Below the pieces are notes generated by a model. It did no database searches, was not told the origin of the DNA, and saw only the letters and a program-made list of their open reading frames with translations. The position numbers and the translations under genes were made by a program. Below are positions 38,553 through 46,641 of a DNA stretch of 64,000 nt, piece by piece (position 1 is the stretch's first letter; each line of letters opens with the position of its first letter). The DNA comes from an uncultured Gammaproteobacteria bacterium (GTDB lineage Bacteria; Pseudomonadota; Gammaproteobacteria; Eutrophobiales; Eutrophobiaceae): positions 186,001-250,000 of the forward strand of contig CATOTD010000001.1 in the NCBI GenBank assembly GCA_951812995.1, written 5' to 3'.

Positions 38553-39295
38553 AACTCCTGCTTGATATTGGAAACTCAACAGTGCATTGGGCGATGGCGC
38601 AAAATAACCAATTTGCCAACGTGGGGACGTTTGCTTATAAAAAAAATAATCTACAAAACCGCCTGCAAAAAAATCTATCATCTCTGCAAAAACCCTCTCA
38701 TGTATTAGTTGCCAATGTGGGGGGGCATGACGTTTTAGATTGTCTTGATGACTGGGTTAAAAAAACATGGCAACGGCCACTCTGGCAACCTTGTGTCAGT
38801 GCAAACTTTAACGCACTTAAAAACAGCTATGATGATACGCAACAGATGGGTATTGATCGTTGGTTAGCCATGATAGCCGCTTGGGAAAAACATCAGTCAG
38901 CACTCTGCCTTGTAGGTTGTGGTACCGCGTTGACAATAGATGTTGTCGATGCAGAAGGTAAGCACTTGGGAGGCTATATCGCCCCAGGTATTGAATTAAT
39001 GCAGCAGGCACTGATAAACAAAGCCGAACATATTAATGTTGCTGTCGATAAAAAAAGCTCACTTCAGTATGCACAAAATACGCAAGCGGCCATTAATAAT
39101 GGCGCGTTTCTGGCGACCGTGGCCATGATAGATCGTGTTGTAAGCGATTTTTCAAACGCATTAAATAGTCATCCAGAATGTATAATATCAGGCGGTATGG
39201 CAACATTGATCAACCCGCTGCTACAGACAAAATTTGCATACGAACCTGATCTGGTGTTATCTGGACTTTTAATTTTGTATCGAGCTACAACATGA
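38549..39295 (+). CDS. coaX: Type III pantothenate kinase
   Basis: A 248-aa ASKHA-fold kinase making 4'-phosphopantothenate, the first step of CoA synthesis. N-terminal phosphate motif MKLLLDIGNSTVHWAM; pantothenate/nucleotide segments QQMGIDRWLAMIAAWEKH, CGTALTIDVVDAEGKHLGGY and ISGGMATLINPLLQ. Slightly shorter than Bacillus CoaX, as usual for proteobacteria. It overlaps birA upstream and the SPOR gene downstream. Confidence 0.95.
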   Translation: MKLLLDIGNSTVHWAMAQNNQFANVGTFAYKKNNLQNRLQKNLSSLQKPSHVLVANVGGHDVLDCLDDWVKKTWQRPLWQPCVSANFNALKNSYDDTQQMGIDRWLAMIAAWEKHQSALCLVGCGTALTIDVVDAEGKHLGGYIAPGIELMQQALINKAEHINVAVDKKSSLQYAQNTQAAINNGAFLATVAMIDRVVSDFSNALNSHPECIISGGMATLINPLLQTKFAYEPDLVLSGLLILYRATT

Positions 39296-40128
39296 AGTGG
39301 GTATTTATTTTATTGCTCATCACAAACGTCCTCTATTTGGTATGGGAGATGGACCGCGAACAACAATTAAACCGTAAACATATATCAACGGCAATCCGCG
39401 TACCGATTGGTACGCCAAGACTACAGTTGTTAAGCGAACTTGAAAAACGCCCGGAAATGAGAAGCAACAGCAAACTCAATACCCGACTTTCTGTAGAAAA
39501 TTTTAATTCAGAGCCGGTTTTGCCTGTTGCATTGAATCCAAACACAGAGAGTCTCGTTGAGACATTCCTAACAACGTCACCTGTGCAGGAAGATAGCTCA
39601 ACAAACAAGACAAATAATGAAAATGCTGGCCGGGCAACGTATGTATCGCCTACGGCAACAGTATGCTATACCTATGGGCCGATCCCAAGTCTGAAAGAAT
39701 CTCGCTTATTATCTGACTGGTTGGATGAGCGAGGTATTCAATATCGTCAACGCCAAACGGATGAGCAAGATAAGGAGTTATTTTGGGTATACCTGACACC
39801 ACAAGGATCGCGTGCCTCAGCAGAGGCGGTCGTACAGGATATAAAATCAAAAGATGTGACTGATATGCGGTCGGCCAACGCAGGCGACCTGTCAAATGCA
39901 ATTTCATTAGGATTATTTTCCAGTCAGGCAGCCGTCAATCGACGCTTAAACGGGATTAAGGTAACGGGTTACCAATCGGTTGTGATACCGCATTCCAAGG
40001 AGAAAAAAATACATTGGCTTGATGTGAGCATTGTAAAAGAATCGCATTATGTGAGTGATTTTTTCACTGGGTTTCCAGCACGATTCAAAGCATTACCGAT
40101 TGATTGCAATGAAATTGCCATGCAATAG
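39292..40128 (+). CDS. SPOR-domain membrane protein
   Basis: A 278-aa protein with one N-terminal membrane helix (VFILLLITNVLYLVWEMD), a Ser/Asn-rich linker (about residues 30-120) and a C-terminal SPOR-like domain containing ESRLLSDWLDERGIQYRQRQ, FWVYLTPQGSRASAEAVVQD and AISLGLFSSQAAVNRRLNGI. SPOR domains bind denuded peptidoglycan at septa. It forms the third gene of the birA-coaX operon, the same position as in Pseudomonas. Confidence 0.85.
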   Translation: MKWVFILLLITNVLYLVWEMDREQQLNRKHISTAIRVPIGTPRLQLLSELEKRPEMRSNSKLNTRLSVENFNSEPVLPVALNPNTESLVETFLTTSPVQEDSSTNKTNNENAGRATYVSPTATVCYTYGPIPSLKESRLLSDWLDERGIQYRQRQTDEQDKELFWVYLTPQGSRASAEAVVQDIKSKDVTDMRSANAGDLSNAISLGLFSSQAAVNRRLNGIKVTGYQSVVIPHSKEKKIHWLDVSIVKESHYVSDFFTGFPARFKALPIDCNEIAMQ

Positions 40129-40206
40129 GGAAATCTCTAGAATAGTTGCGTAGCGTCTCCACATACAAATATAGATTAGATTTACTTTATAACAATGGTG
40201 TTTATT

Positions 40207-40280
40207 GCCTCGATAGTTAAATGGTATAACCGGTGATTTGTAATCACCTATTGGGGGTTCGATTCCCTCTCGGGGCTCCA
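40207..40280 (+). tRNA. tRNA-Thr (anticodon TGT)
   Basis: A 74-nt cloverleaf: acceptor GCCTCGA pairs with TCGGGGC; anticodon stem GGTGA/TCACC encloses the loop TTTGTAA, so the anticodon is TGT (Thr, ACA codons). The T-arm GGGTTCGATTCCC is canonical, and CCA is encoded at the 3' end. It lies just after the birA-coaX-SPOR operon, where Pseudomonas also has tRNA genes. Confidence 0.96.
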
Positions 40281-40329
40281 GCCTTGGGGCCGGGATGCGC
40301 CTATCACGCCATCATCAACGGAACTTACC

Positions 40330-41262
40330 ATGACATGTCATAAAATCGTAATCTCAATTTCTTTGAGTCTGATGTTGTCTTTGTCCAATGTGTTTGCACA
40401 ATCAACATACGGTGATATTAAACACTTGATCAATCAAGCACAGTATCAAGAAGCCTTGGATCTGACCGAAGCCCGACTTGCAGTCAATGTGGCAGATATA
40501 AAATTACAATTCATGAAAGGCGTGATACTGACGCACCTAGATCGTTATCGCGATGCCGAACACATTTTTGTTCGATTAACGACAGCTCATCCCAAGTGGC
40601 CAGAACCATTCAATAACCTGGCTGTAATCTATGCGGCCGAGGGAAAATATAAAGCAGCAGAAAAGGCACTTAAAAGCGCTGTCAATACCCATCCAAGTTA
40701 TGCGGTTGTACATAAAAACCTTGGCGATATTTATGCCGAAATGGCGCATCGTGCCTACAATCAAGCATTGGCGTTGGAGGCTAGCCACAACATCGCTAAA
40801 GAAAAATTAACACTGCTCAATGCGTTAATCACGGTGCCACCCGAGATGGAATCAATACACCCGGCCCCGCAACCAGACGCTATTATGTCGACTGTCAAAC
40901 ATGAAACAGAGTTGGTTAAAGACAGCATTGAACAAGTTGTAGACGCTATCAAACAGTGGGCAGATGTTTGGTCGGCACAGGATGTTGACCGCTATCTGGC
41001 AAGTTATGCGCCAGCGTTTATCCCACCCAATCAATGGAGCCGTAGTGAATGGAAAACAGAGCGGAATCAACGCATACGCCAACCCCGTTTTATCAAGGTC
41101 GCAGTATCTGATATAAAGATAAATGCGCATGGAAAAGATTATGCAGAAATCGAGTTTACTCAGGCTTTTGAGTCGGATACCTATAACGATAAGGTTAGAA
41201 AAGAGATATTCATGCGTAAAGTCGCAGATAAATGGTTGATAACGCAGGAGCGAACACGCTGA
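40330..41262 (+). CDS. Secreted TPR protein with C-terminal NTF2-like (Cds6-type) domain
   Basis: A 310-aa protein with a signal peptide (IVISISLSLMLSLSNVFA) and TPR-like repeats over about residues 35-165 (QYQEALDLTEARLAVNVADI, GKYKAAEKALKSAVNTHPSY). The C-terminal domain of about 100 aa contains QWADVWSAQDVDRYLASYAP. The same domain ends the L,D-transpeptidase that follows after about 14 bp. The two genes form an operon and probably act together on the cell wall (inference). Confidence 0.85.
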   Translation: MTCHKIVISISLSLMLSLSNVFAQSTYGDIKHLINQAQYQEALDLTEARLAVNVADIKLQFMKGVILTHLDRYRDAEHIFVRLTTAHPKWPEPFNNLAVIYAAEGKYKAAEKALKSAVNTHPSYAVVHKNLGDIYAEMAHRAYNQALALEASHNIAKEKLTLLNALITVPPEMESIHPAPQPDAIMSTVKHETELVKDSIEQVVDAIKQWADVWSAQDVDRYLASYAPAFIPPNQWSRSEWKTERNQRIRQPRFIKVAVSDIKINAHGKDYAEIEFTQAFESDTYNDKVRKEIFMRKVADKWLITQERTR

Positions 41263-41276
41263 TTTAGTGAGTGACC

Positions 41277-42485
41277 ATGAAAATCTATCATCTTTTATTT
41301 ATCGTATACCTTGGCCATAGCGCAATACCAGCAAATGCGGGCGGTTTACTTGCAAAAACTGCATCAGATCAACATCTATCAACACACCCTGAAAAACTAT
41401 TAATCAATGCCATAGAAAACATTCAAAATAATAATACGGCGCAGGCCCTAAAGGATTTGAGGCAGTTGATAACGATCAATCCGAATTTTAAGGCAGCCCA
41501 ATTAGTCTACGCTGATTTGATGTTGGCTCGTGCGCAAGAGATCACTGATTTTGGTAATACTCCTAATGTGCCTTTTGCACGCATTACGGCCCTGCGCGAT
41601 GAGGTGCGAGCACGTTGGTTAAATCATAAATCGCCGATTGATAGAAATAAAATCCCGGCCGCGTTAGTTAAAATCACAAATACACAAGATCATATTATCG
41701 TTGTCGATGCGTCTCGTTCACGATTGTTTTTGTTCAAGAATCAAAATGGTATACCCACGGTAATAAAAGACTTTTATGCCACTATCGGCAAAAATGGGAC
41801 TGGTAAACAGATCCAAGGCGATCAGAAAACGCCCATCGGCGTGTATTTTGTTGTCGACTTTATTAGTCCTGAAACATTACCAGATCGTTATGGCGATGGC
41901 GCATTTCCTATTAATTATCCCAATGTGTGGGATCAGCATCATGGTCGCACAGGTTATGGGATCTGGTTACACGGGACACCTAGTAAGACCTATAGCAGGC
42001 CGCCCAAAGATAGTAAGGGTTGTGTGATTGTCAGCAATCAAGATTTGAATGTTTTAGCACCCTTCATAACAAAAGGTCGCACGCCCGTCATCATTGCCGA
42101 TTCGATACATTGGATTTCAAAACAGGCATGGCAAAAACGGCGTGTTGATTATGAAGCATTCGTTGAAACATGGCGGCAAGACTGGGAAAGTCTGGATGTG
42201 AATTTATACCTTCGCCATTATTCAAAAGCATATATAGGCCCAGACAAAAATTATAAACTATGGGCTGAGTATAAACGTAGCGCGGGCCCATCGAAAAAAT
42301 TTATCAAGGTCAATGTAACTGATATCAGCATGTTTCTATATCCAGGCAAGGAACAATTACTGGTTATTACGTTTGTGCAGGACTATACCCGTGACCATTT
42401 GCATAAAAAATTTACCACCCGTCAGTATTGGCGTTTGGAGGAGGATGGACATTGGCGGATTATTTATGAAGGTGCCGTCACCTGA
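41277..42485 (+). CDS. L,D-transpeptidase (YkuD family) with C-terminal Cds6-type domain
   Basis: A 402-aa periplasmic enzyme. ATG 41277 (MKIYHLLFIVYLGHSAIPAN) gives a signal peptide; a GTG at 41271 is less likely. The YkuD domain (about residues 140-285) has YGIWLHGTPSKTYSRPPKDS and the catalytic Cys in DSKGCVIVSNQDL. The C-terminal domain starts WRQDWESLDVNLYLRHYSKA and matches that of the upstream TPR protein. Members of this family crosslink meso-Dap residues or attach lipoproteins; the specific reaction is not predictable. It is convergent with ubiA. Confidence 0.9.
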   Translation: MKIYHLLFIVYLGHSAIPANAGGLLAKTASDQHLSTHPEKLLINAIENIQNNNTAQALKDLRQLITINPNFKAAQLVYADLMLARAQEITDFGNTPNVPFARITALRDEVRARWLNHKSPIDRNKIPAALVKITNTQDHIIVVDASRSRLFLFKNQNGIPTVIKDFYATIGKNGTGKQIQGDQKTPIGVYFVVDFISPETLPDRYGDGAFPINYPNVWDQHHGRTGYGIWLHGTPSKTYSRPPKDSKGCVIVSNQDLNVLAPFITKGRTPVIIADSIHWISKQAWQKRRVDYEAFVETWRQDWESLDVNLYLRHYSKAYIGPDKNYKLWAEYKRSAGPSKKFIKVNVTDISMFLYPGKEQLLVITFVQDYTRDHLHKKFTTRQYWRLEEDGHWRIIYEGAVT

Positions 42486-42551
42486 TTTTTTTCATGTATG
42501 TTGAGACATGTAACTTGGGTCGGAATCGTAATATTATTTACGACTTGGTTT

Positions 42552-43532
42552 TCATGCCGCTAATTGATAATCCAGAAACAAGCCTGTAAAGATAGCGAGT
42601 CCAACCCAATTATTGTTTTGAAATGCACGCATACATTGCTCAGGTTCTCTATTCCAAATCAAATGTAATTGATATATAAAAAAGCAACCGCTAATAACAA
42701 GGCTGATAAAAAAACCAAGTCCAAGTTCTGTTTTTTTTCCGACAAATAGTAACGCTATCAGCATCAAGATCTGAATGATAGCGATGAAAATCCGGTCTGT
42801 ATCATCAAACAAAATAGCCGTTGATTTGATACCAATCTTCAGATCATCAGCCCGATCAACCATGGCATACATCGTATCATAGACCACTGACCAGAGAATA
42901 TTGGCAACGAGTAATAACCAGGCAATCTGCGGTATCGTATTGGTTTGAGCTGCAAAAGCCATGGGGATTGCCCACCCAAACGTCAGACCCAGAAAAAACT
43001 GTGGTAGGTAAGTAAAACGTTTCATAAAGGGATATATTCCGGCCAGCATGACTGCGATACAAGCCATCTGCATCGTCAGCATATTCGTTGTCAGTACCAA
43101 TAAAAAGGCAACAAAGATCAAGCTACCAGCGACCATTAGTGCTTCAACCGGTGACACCTTGCCTGTTGCTAGTGGTCGTGCGCGCGTTCGAGACACCGCT
43201 GGGTCGAAACGTTTATCGGCAATATCATTGAGGGCGCAACCTGCTGATCGCATTAAAAATACACCCGCTATGAAGACAAGCAATACGCCCGTATCCGGAA
43301 ACCCTTCGGCAGCGACCCACAAACCCCATAGTGTTGGCCATAATAATAAGCAAATACCAATCGGTCGGTCGAGTCTGATGAGTAGGGCATATTGTTGTAG
43401 TCGTTCGCGTACAAAGGGCCAACGCGCTTTAAGGGCAATCAACAATGTATGGCTGAATTGGACAATAATTACGCGGCATACATATAAGAGCAGTCTGGCA
43501 TTGAGTAAACTGTTTTTTAGCTTTTTGTGCAT
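42552..43532 (-). CDS. ubiA: 4-hydroxybenzoate octaprenyltransferase
   Basis: A 326-aa polytopic prenyltransferase of ubiquinone synthesis. First Asp-rich motif CALNDIADKRFDPAVSRTRA, second YDTMYAMVDRADDLKIGIKS. LIRLDRPIGICLLLWPTLWG marks the first helix. The N-terminus is about 35 aa longer than E. coli UbiA, with no good internal start. The start overlaps ubiC by 16 bp, giving a ubiC-ubiA operon. Confidence 0.94.
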   Translation of the reverse strand: MHKKLKNSLLNARLLLYVCRVIIVQFSHTLLIALKARWPFVRERLQQYALLIRLDRPIGICLLLWPTLWGLWVAAEGFPDTGVLLVFIAGVFLMRSAGCALNDIADKRFDPAVSRTRARPLATGKVSPVEALMVAGSLIFVAFLLVLTTNMLTMQMACIAVMLAGIYPFMKRFTYLPQFFLGLTFGWAIPMAFAAQTNTIPQIAWLLLVANILWSVVYDTMYAMVDRADDLKIGIKSTAILFDDTDRIFIAIIQILMLIALLFVGKKTELGLGFFISLVISGCFFIYQLHLIWNREPEQCMRAFQNNNWVGLAIFTGLFLDYQLAA

Positions 43533-44062
43533 GTCAATATAGACGGTAAAAATACTTCAGTGATCAGTAACGGGTTATTGTTGATATTAAAAATGGATTG
43601 CCGACCCCACAAATTAGACGCTATTTTACTACCAGCGGTTGCTTGTTGATGAAGGTTGCAACCTAAAGGAATTTTAGCATACCGCCTGCTTGTTTGATGA
43701 GACGTGCTGTCGCTGAATAAAATATTGCCTAAGGGCTTATTGCCAAGTTGTTGCAAGGTCCGGCGTTCTCTTGCAAATGTTGTTTGCGGTATCACGGTCC
43801 TGGCATAGACTAACCGACGGTCATCACATTTCAGCCACGATTCCCGGATAAATGTTATTGCATCATCGACTAAAGAGAGTACATTAATTTCATTGGCCAG
43901 TGCTTGGCACCATGACTCATTTTTTAATTCAATATGAAATTTCCCGTTACAATTATCCTCGATAAAACGCGACAGCGAACCATTCTGAAATAGAAAAACA
44001 GTCAGCCTGCTATCTGTAAGTTCTTTTGCAACGATCGATTTATCTTGCCAGTCTAGATCCAA
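43517..44062 (-). CDS. ubiC: Chorismate--pyruvate lyase
   Basis: A 181-aa enzyme producing 4-hydroxybenzoate from chorismate, the substrate of UbiA. LTVFLFQNGSLSRFIEDNCN, SWLKCDDRRLVYARTVIPQT and RRTLQQLGNKPLGNILFSDS are UbiC segments. The frame opens with TTG at 44062. An ATG about 30 bp upstream (MFDEQGPIHW) is in another frame and stops at once, so either TTG is used or the N-terminus has a recent frameshift. Confidence 0.85.
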   Translation of the reverse strand: MDLDWQDKSIVAKELTDSRLTVFLFQNGSLSRFIEDNCNGKFHIELKNESWCQALANEINVLSLVDDAITFIRESWLKCDDRRLVYARTVIPQTTFARERRTLQQLGNKPLGNILFSDSTSHQTSRRYAKIPLGCNLHQQATAGSKIASNLWGRQSIFNINNNPLLITEVFLPSILTCTKS

Positions 44063-44080
44063 TGAATAGGCCCTTGTTCA

Positions 44081-46201
44081 TCAAACATTACTGTATTCAA
44101 GACTGTTTCCCAGCCAACGATGAACCAGTAATTTTACCTGGTCGGGGTGGTGTTTCAGTAAAAATTTAGCGGTGCTTTGAACGTCTGGTAATAAATGCGC
44201 ATCACGTAGCAAATTAGCGACACGCATATCGGGCAACCCGGCTTGTTGCGTGCCTAATACTTCACCCGGGCCACGTAATTCAAGGTCTTTTTCCGCTATC
44301 AGGAAACCGTCACTGCTGGTGCGCATCACCGCAAGTCGTTGCCGGGCCAGATCGCCCAAAGGGGCTTGGTACATTAAAATACAATCACTTTTTATTGCGC
44401 TACGGCCGATGCGGCCGCGTAATTGATGTAACTGCGAAAGGCCCAATCGTTCAGCATTATCTATGATCATTAAACTAGCATTAGGTACATCAACGCCCAC
44501 TTCTATAACCGTAGTGGCGACCAGCAGGCTAATTTTGCCATTCTTAAAATCCTGCATTACCGACTCTTTTTCACTTGCCTTCATACGACCGTGTATCAAT
44601 CCAATCTCAATGGTGGTTAATCGGTCTTTAAGTTTCTCTGTTGTATCTATTGCTGTTTCACATTGCAATGTTTCTGACTCTTCAATTAAGGTACAGACCC
44701 AAAATACCTGACGACCTTCTGCACATAGGTGTTCTATGCGTTCTATGACGTTATCGCGGCGGGCATTTGAAATAACACAGGTGCTGACAGGCTTACGATT
44801 GGGTGGGAGTTCATCGATCACAGTGTGGTCCAAGTCCGCATAAGCAGTCATGGTCAAGGTCCTTGGGATAGGTGTTGCGGTCATAATCAATTGGTGTGGA
44901 TAGGTGTTGTGATGTTGACCCTTCGCCAGCAACGCAAGTCGCTGATGCACGCCAAATCGATGTTGTTCATCAATCACTATCAGGCCTAATTTTGCAAAGC
45001 TGATGGCTTCCTGAAATAAGGCATGTGTACCAATTGCGACTACGGGTGCATCATCTTGCAAGCGCGCGGTAGCGGCCTTGCGCAAAGACTTTTTCAGCTT
45101 GCCCGTTAGCAACCGAACATCGATACCCAACGGTTCCAACCACGACAAAAAATTATGATAATGTTGTTCAGCGAGTAGCTCCGTGGGTGCCATAATGGCT
45201 ACTTGATAACCCGCTTCAATCGTTTGCAGTGCAGCGTATGCGGCGACAACAGTCTTGCCGGAACCAACATCACCTTGAATCAGCCTCAGCATCGGCATGG
45301 TTCTGGATAAATCAGATGCGATAGCCTCGCAGGCTAATTGTTGCGCATGCGTCAATGTAAACGGCAACCCTTGCAGATAAGTCGGCACCAGGCGTTGGCT
45401 GATATTAAAAGCAGGTGCCCGCCCGGATCTAAACTCATCGCGCAACATAAGCAAACTTAATTGTTGTGCCAGCAGTTCCTCAAACGCGAGTCTTTGCTGT
45501 GCCGGATGGTGCCCTGCTGTAAGACTTTTAATATCGGCATCCGGGGGTGGACGATGCACGTATTCCAATGCAGAAACTAATGTGGGTAATTTTTGTTCGG
45601 CTAAAATAGTCGCCGGCAACAATTCAATCAGATGTTGCTTGTCATTATTCAGCGTCGACAAGGCTTGATCGGTCAGCTTGCGTAAGCGCGATTGTTGTAA
45701 CCCTTCAGTGCTTGGGTAAACAGCTGTTAATTGCTCTTCCAATTCAACATCGGGTGTCTTACCAAGCACACGATATTCAGGATGAATCATTTCCAGTGAA
45801 TTTGGCCCGCGTCGAACCTGACCATAACAACGTAACGGCAAGCCGCGCTGTAAACCCTTTTCTTGCGCCTTGGAAAAATAAAAAAAACGTAACACGATCG
45901 CACCCGTGCCATCACTGATCTGACACAATAGCGAACGGCGTTTTCCATAACGAACTTGGGTGAGCTCTATTTCGCCGTGAATATAGGCACTATACCCATG
46001 TCGCAACGCACCGATCGGCGTTAAATGTGTGCGATCAATGTAACGATGTGGTAAGTGAAACAATACATCCTGAATCATGTTGATGCCGATGCGCTCAAGT
46101 TTTTCTGCCAAGCGAATACCAACACCGTCCAATACCGTAATTGGATCTGAAAGTGAATGCGGTGTGATGGTTGTCAAAGCAGAGCCGAGCGATAGACGCA
46201 A
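44081..46201 (-). CDS. recG: ATP-dependent DNA helicase RecG
   Basis: A 706-aa helicase that reverses stalled forks and processes recombination intermediates. The N-terminal wedge domain has LTPIGALRHGYSAYIHGEIE. Helicase motif I is LIQGDVGSGKTVVAAYAALQ, motif II LIVIDEQHRFGVHQR, motif III MTATPIPRTL, motif V ATTVIEVGVDVPNASLMIID and motif VI QLHQLRGRIGRS. The apparent start is TTG 46201. Length is about that of E. coli RecG (693). Confidence 0.93.
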   Translation of the reverse strand: MRLSLGSALTTITPHSLSDPITVLDGVGIRLAEKLERIGINMIQDVLFHLPHRYIDRTHLTPIGALRHGYSAYIHGEIELTQVRYGKRRSLLCQISDGTGAIVLRFFYFSKAQEKGLQRGLPLRCYGQVRRGPNSLEMIHPEYRVLGKTPDVELEEQLTAVYPSTEGLQQSRLRKLTDQALSTLNNDKQHLIELLPATILAEQKLPTLVSALEYVHRPPPDADIKSLTAGHHPAQQRLAFEELLAQQLSLLMLRDEFRSGRAPAFNISQRLVPTYLQGLPFTLTHAQQLACEAIASDLSRTMPMLRLIQGDVGSGKTVVAAYAALQTIEAGYQVAIMAPTELLAEQHYHNFLSWLEPLGIDVRLLTGKLKKSLRKAATARLQDDAPVVAIGTHALFQEAISFAKLGLIVIDEQHRFGVHQRLALLAKGQHHNTYPHQLIMTATPIPRTLTMTAYADLDHTVIDELPPNRKPVSTCVISNARRDNVIERIEHLCAEGRQVFWVCTLIEESETLQCETAIDTTEKLKDRLTTIEIGLIHGRMKASEKESVMQDFKNGKISLLVATTVIEVGVDVPNASLMIIDNAERLGLSQLHQLRGRIGRSAIKSDCILMYQAPLGDLARQRLAVMRTSSDGFLIAEKDLELRGPGEVLGTQQAGLPDMRVANLLRDAHLLPDVQSTAKFLLKHHPDQVKLLVHRWLGNSLEYSNV

Positions 46202-46229
46202 TTAGACAGGCTTTTAAGCATTATCTGAC

Positions 46230-46610
46230 CTACAGGGTCATTATTGCATCCATTTCAACCCGTGCGCCTTTTGGCAAACTGGCAACACCAACAGCGGCGC
46301 GGGCCGGGTAAGGTGTGGAGAAGTATTCGGCCATGATTTCATTCACCAAAGAGAAGTGCGACAAGTCGGTCAGAAAGATGTTTAACTTACTAATATCGGC
46401 CAATGTTCCACCGGCGGCGGTTGCAACAGCCGTGAGATTGTCAAAGACACGTGTAATTTGGGCGCGCATATCACCTTCAACCAGTTTCATTGTTGCTGGA
46501 ACCAATGGAATTTGTCCAGACAGGTATACAGTATTACCCACCTTCACTGCTTGAGAATAAGTTCCAATCGCGGTTGGTGCCTGTTCAGTCGATATAATTT
46601 CCCGCTGCAT
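46230..46610 (-). CDS. ridA: RidA-family enamine/imine deaminase
   Basis: A 126-aa YjgF/YER057c/UK114 protein that hydrolyses reactive 2-aminoacrylate. [20 protein letters not shown] holds the substrate loop; the conserved Arg is in [20 protein letters not shown], with RVEMDAIM at the end. It lies directly downstream of spoT, the typical gammaproteobacterial position. Confidence 0.94.
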   Translation of the reverse strand: MQREIISTEQAPTAIGTYSQAVKVGNTVYLSGQIPLVPATMKLVEGDMRAQITRVFDNLTAVATAAGGTLADISKLNIFLTDLSHFSLVNEIMAEYFSTPYPARAAVGVASLPKGARVEMDAIMTL

Positions 46611-46641
46611 TTATTGCCCCCTGTATTATGTTTATTGTTTG

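Noticed and set aside
40140..40206. Promoter of tRNA-Thr
   Set aside because: TTGCGT and TATAGA-like boxes can be picked with an 18-bp gap, but the match is too weak to report as a feature.
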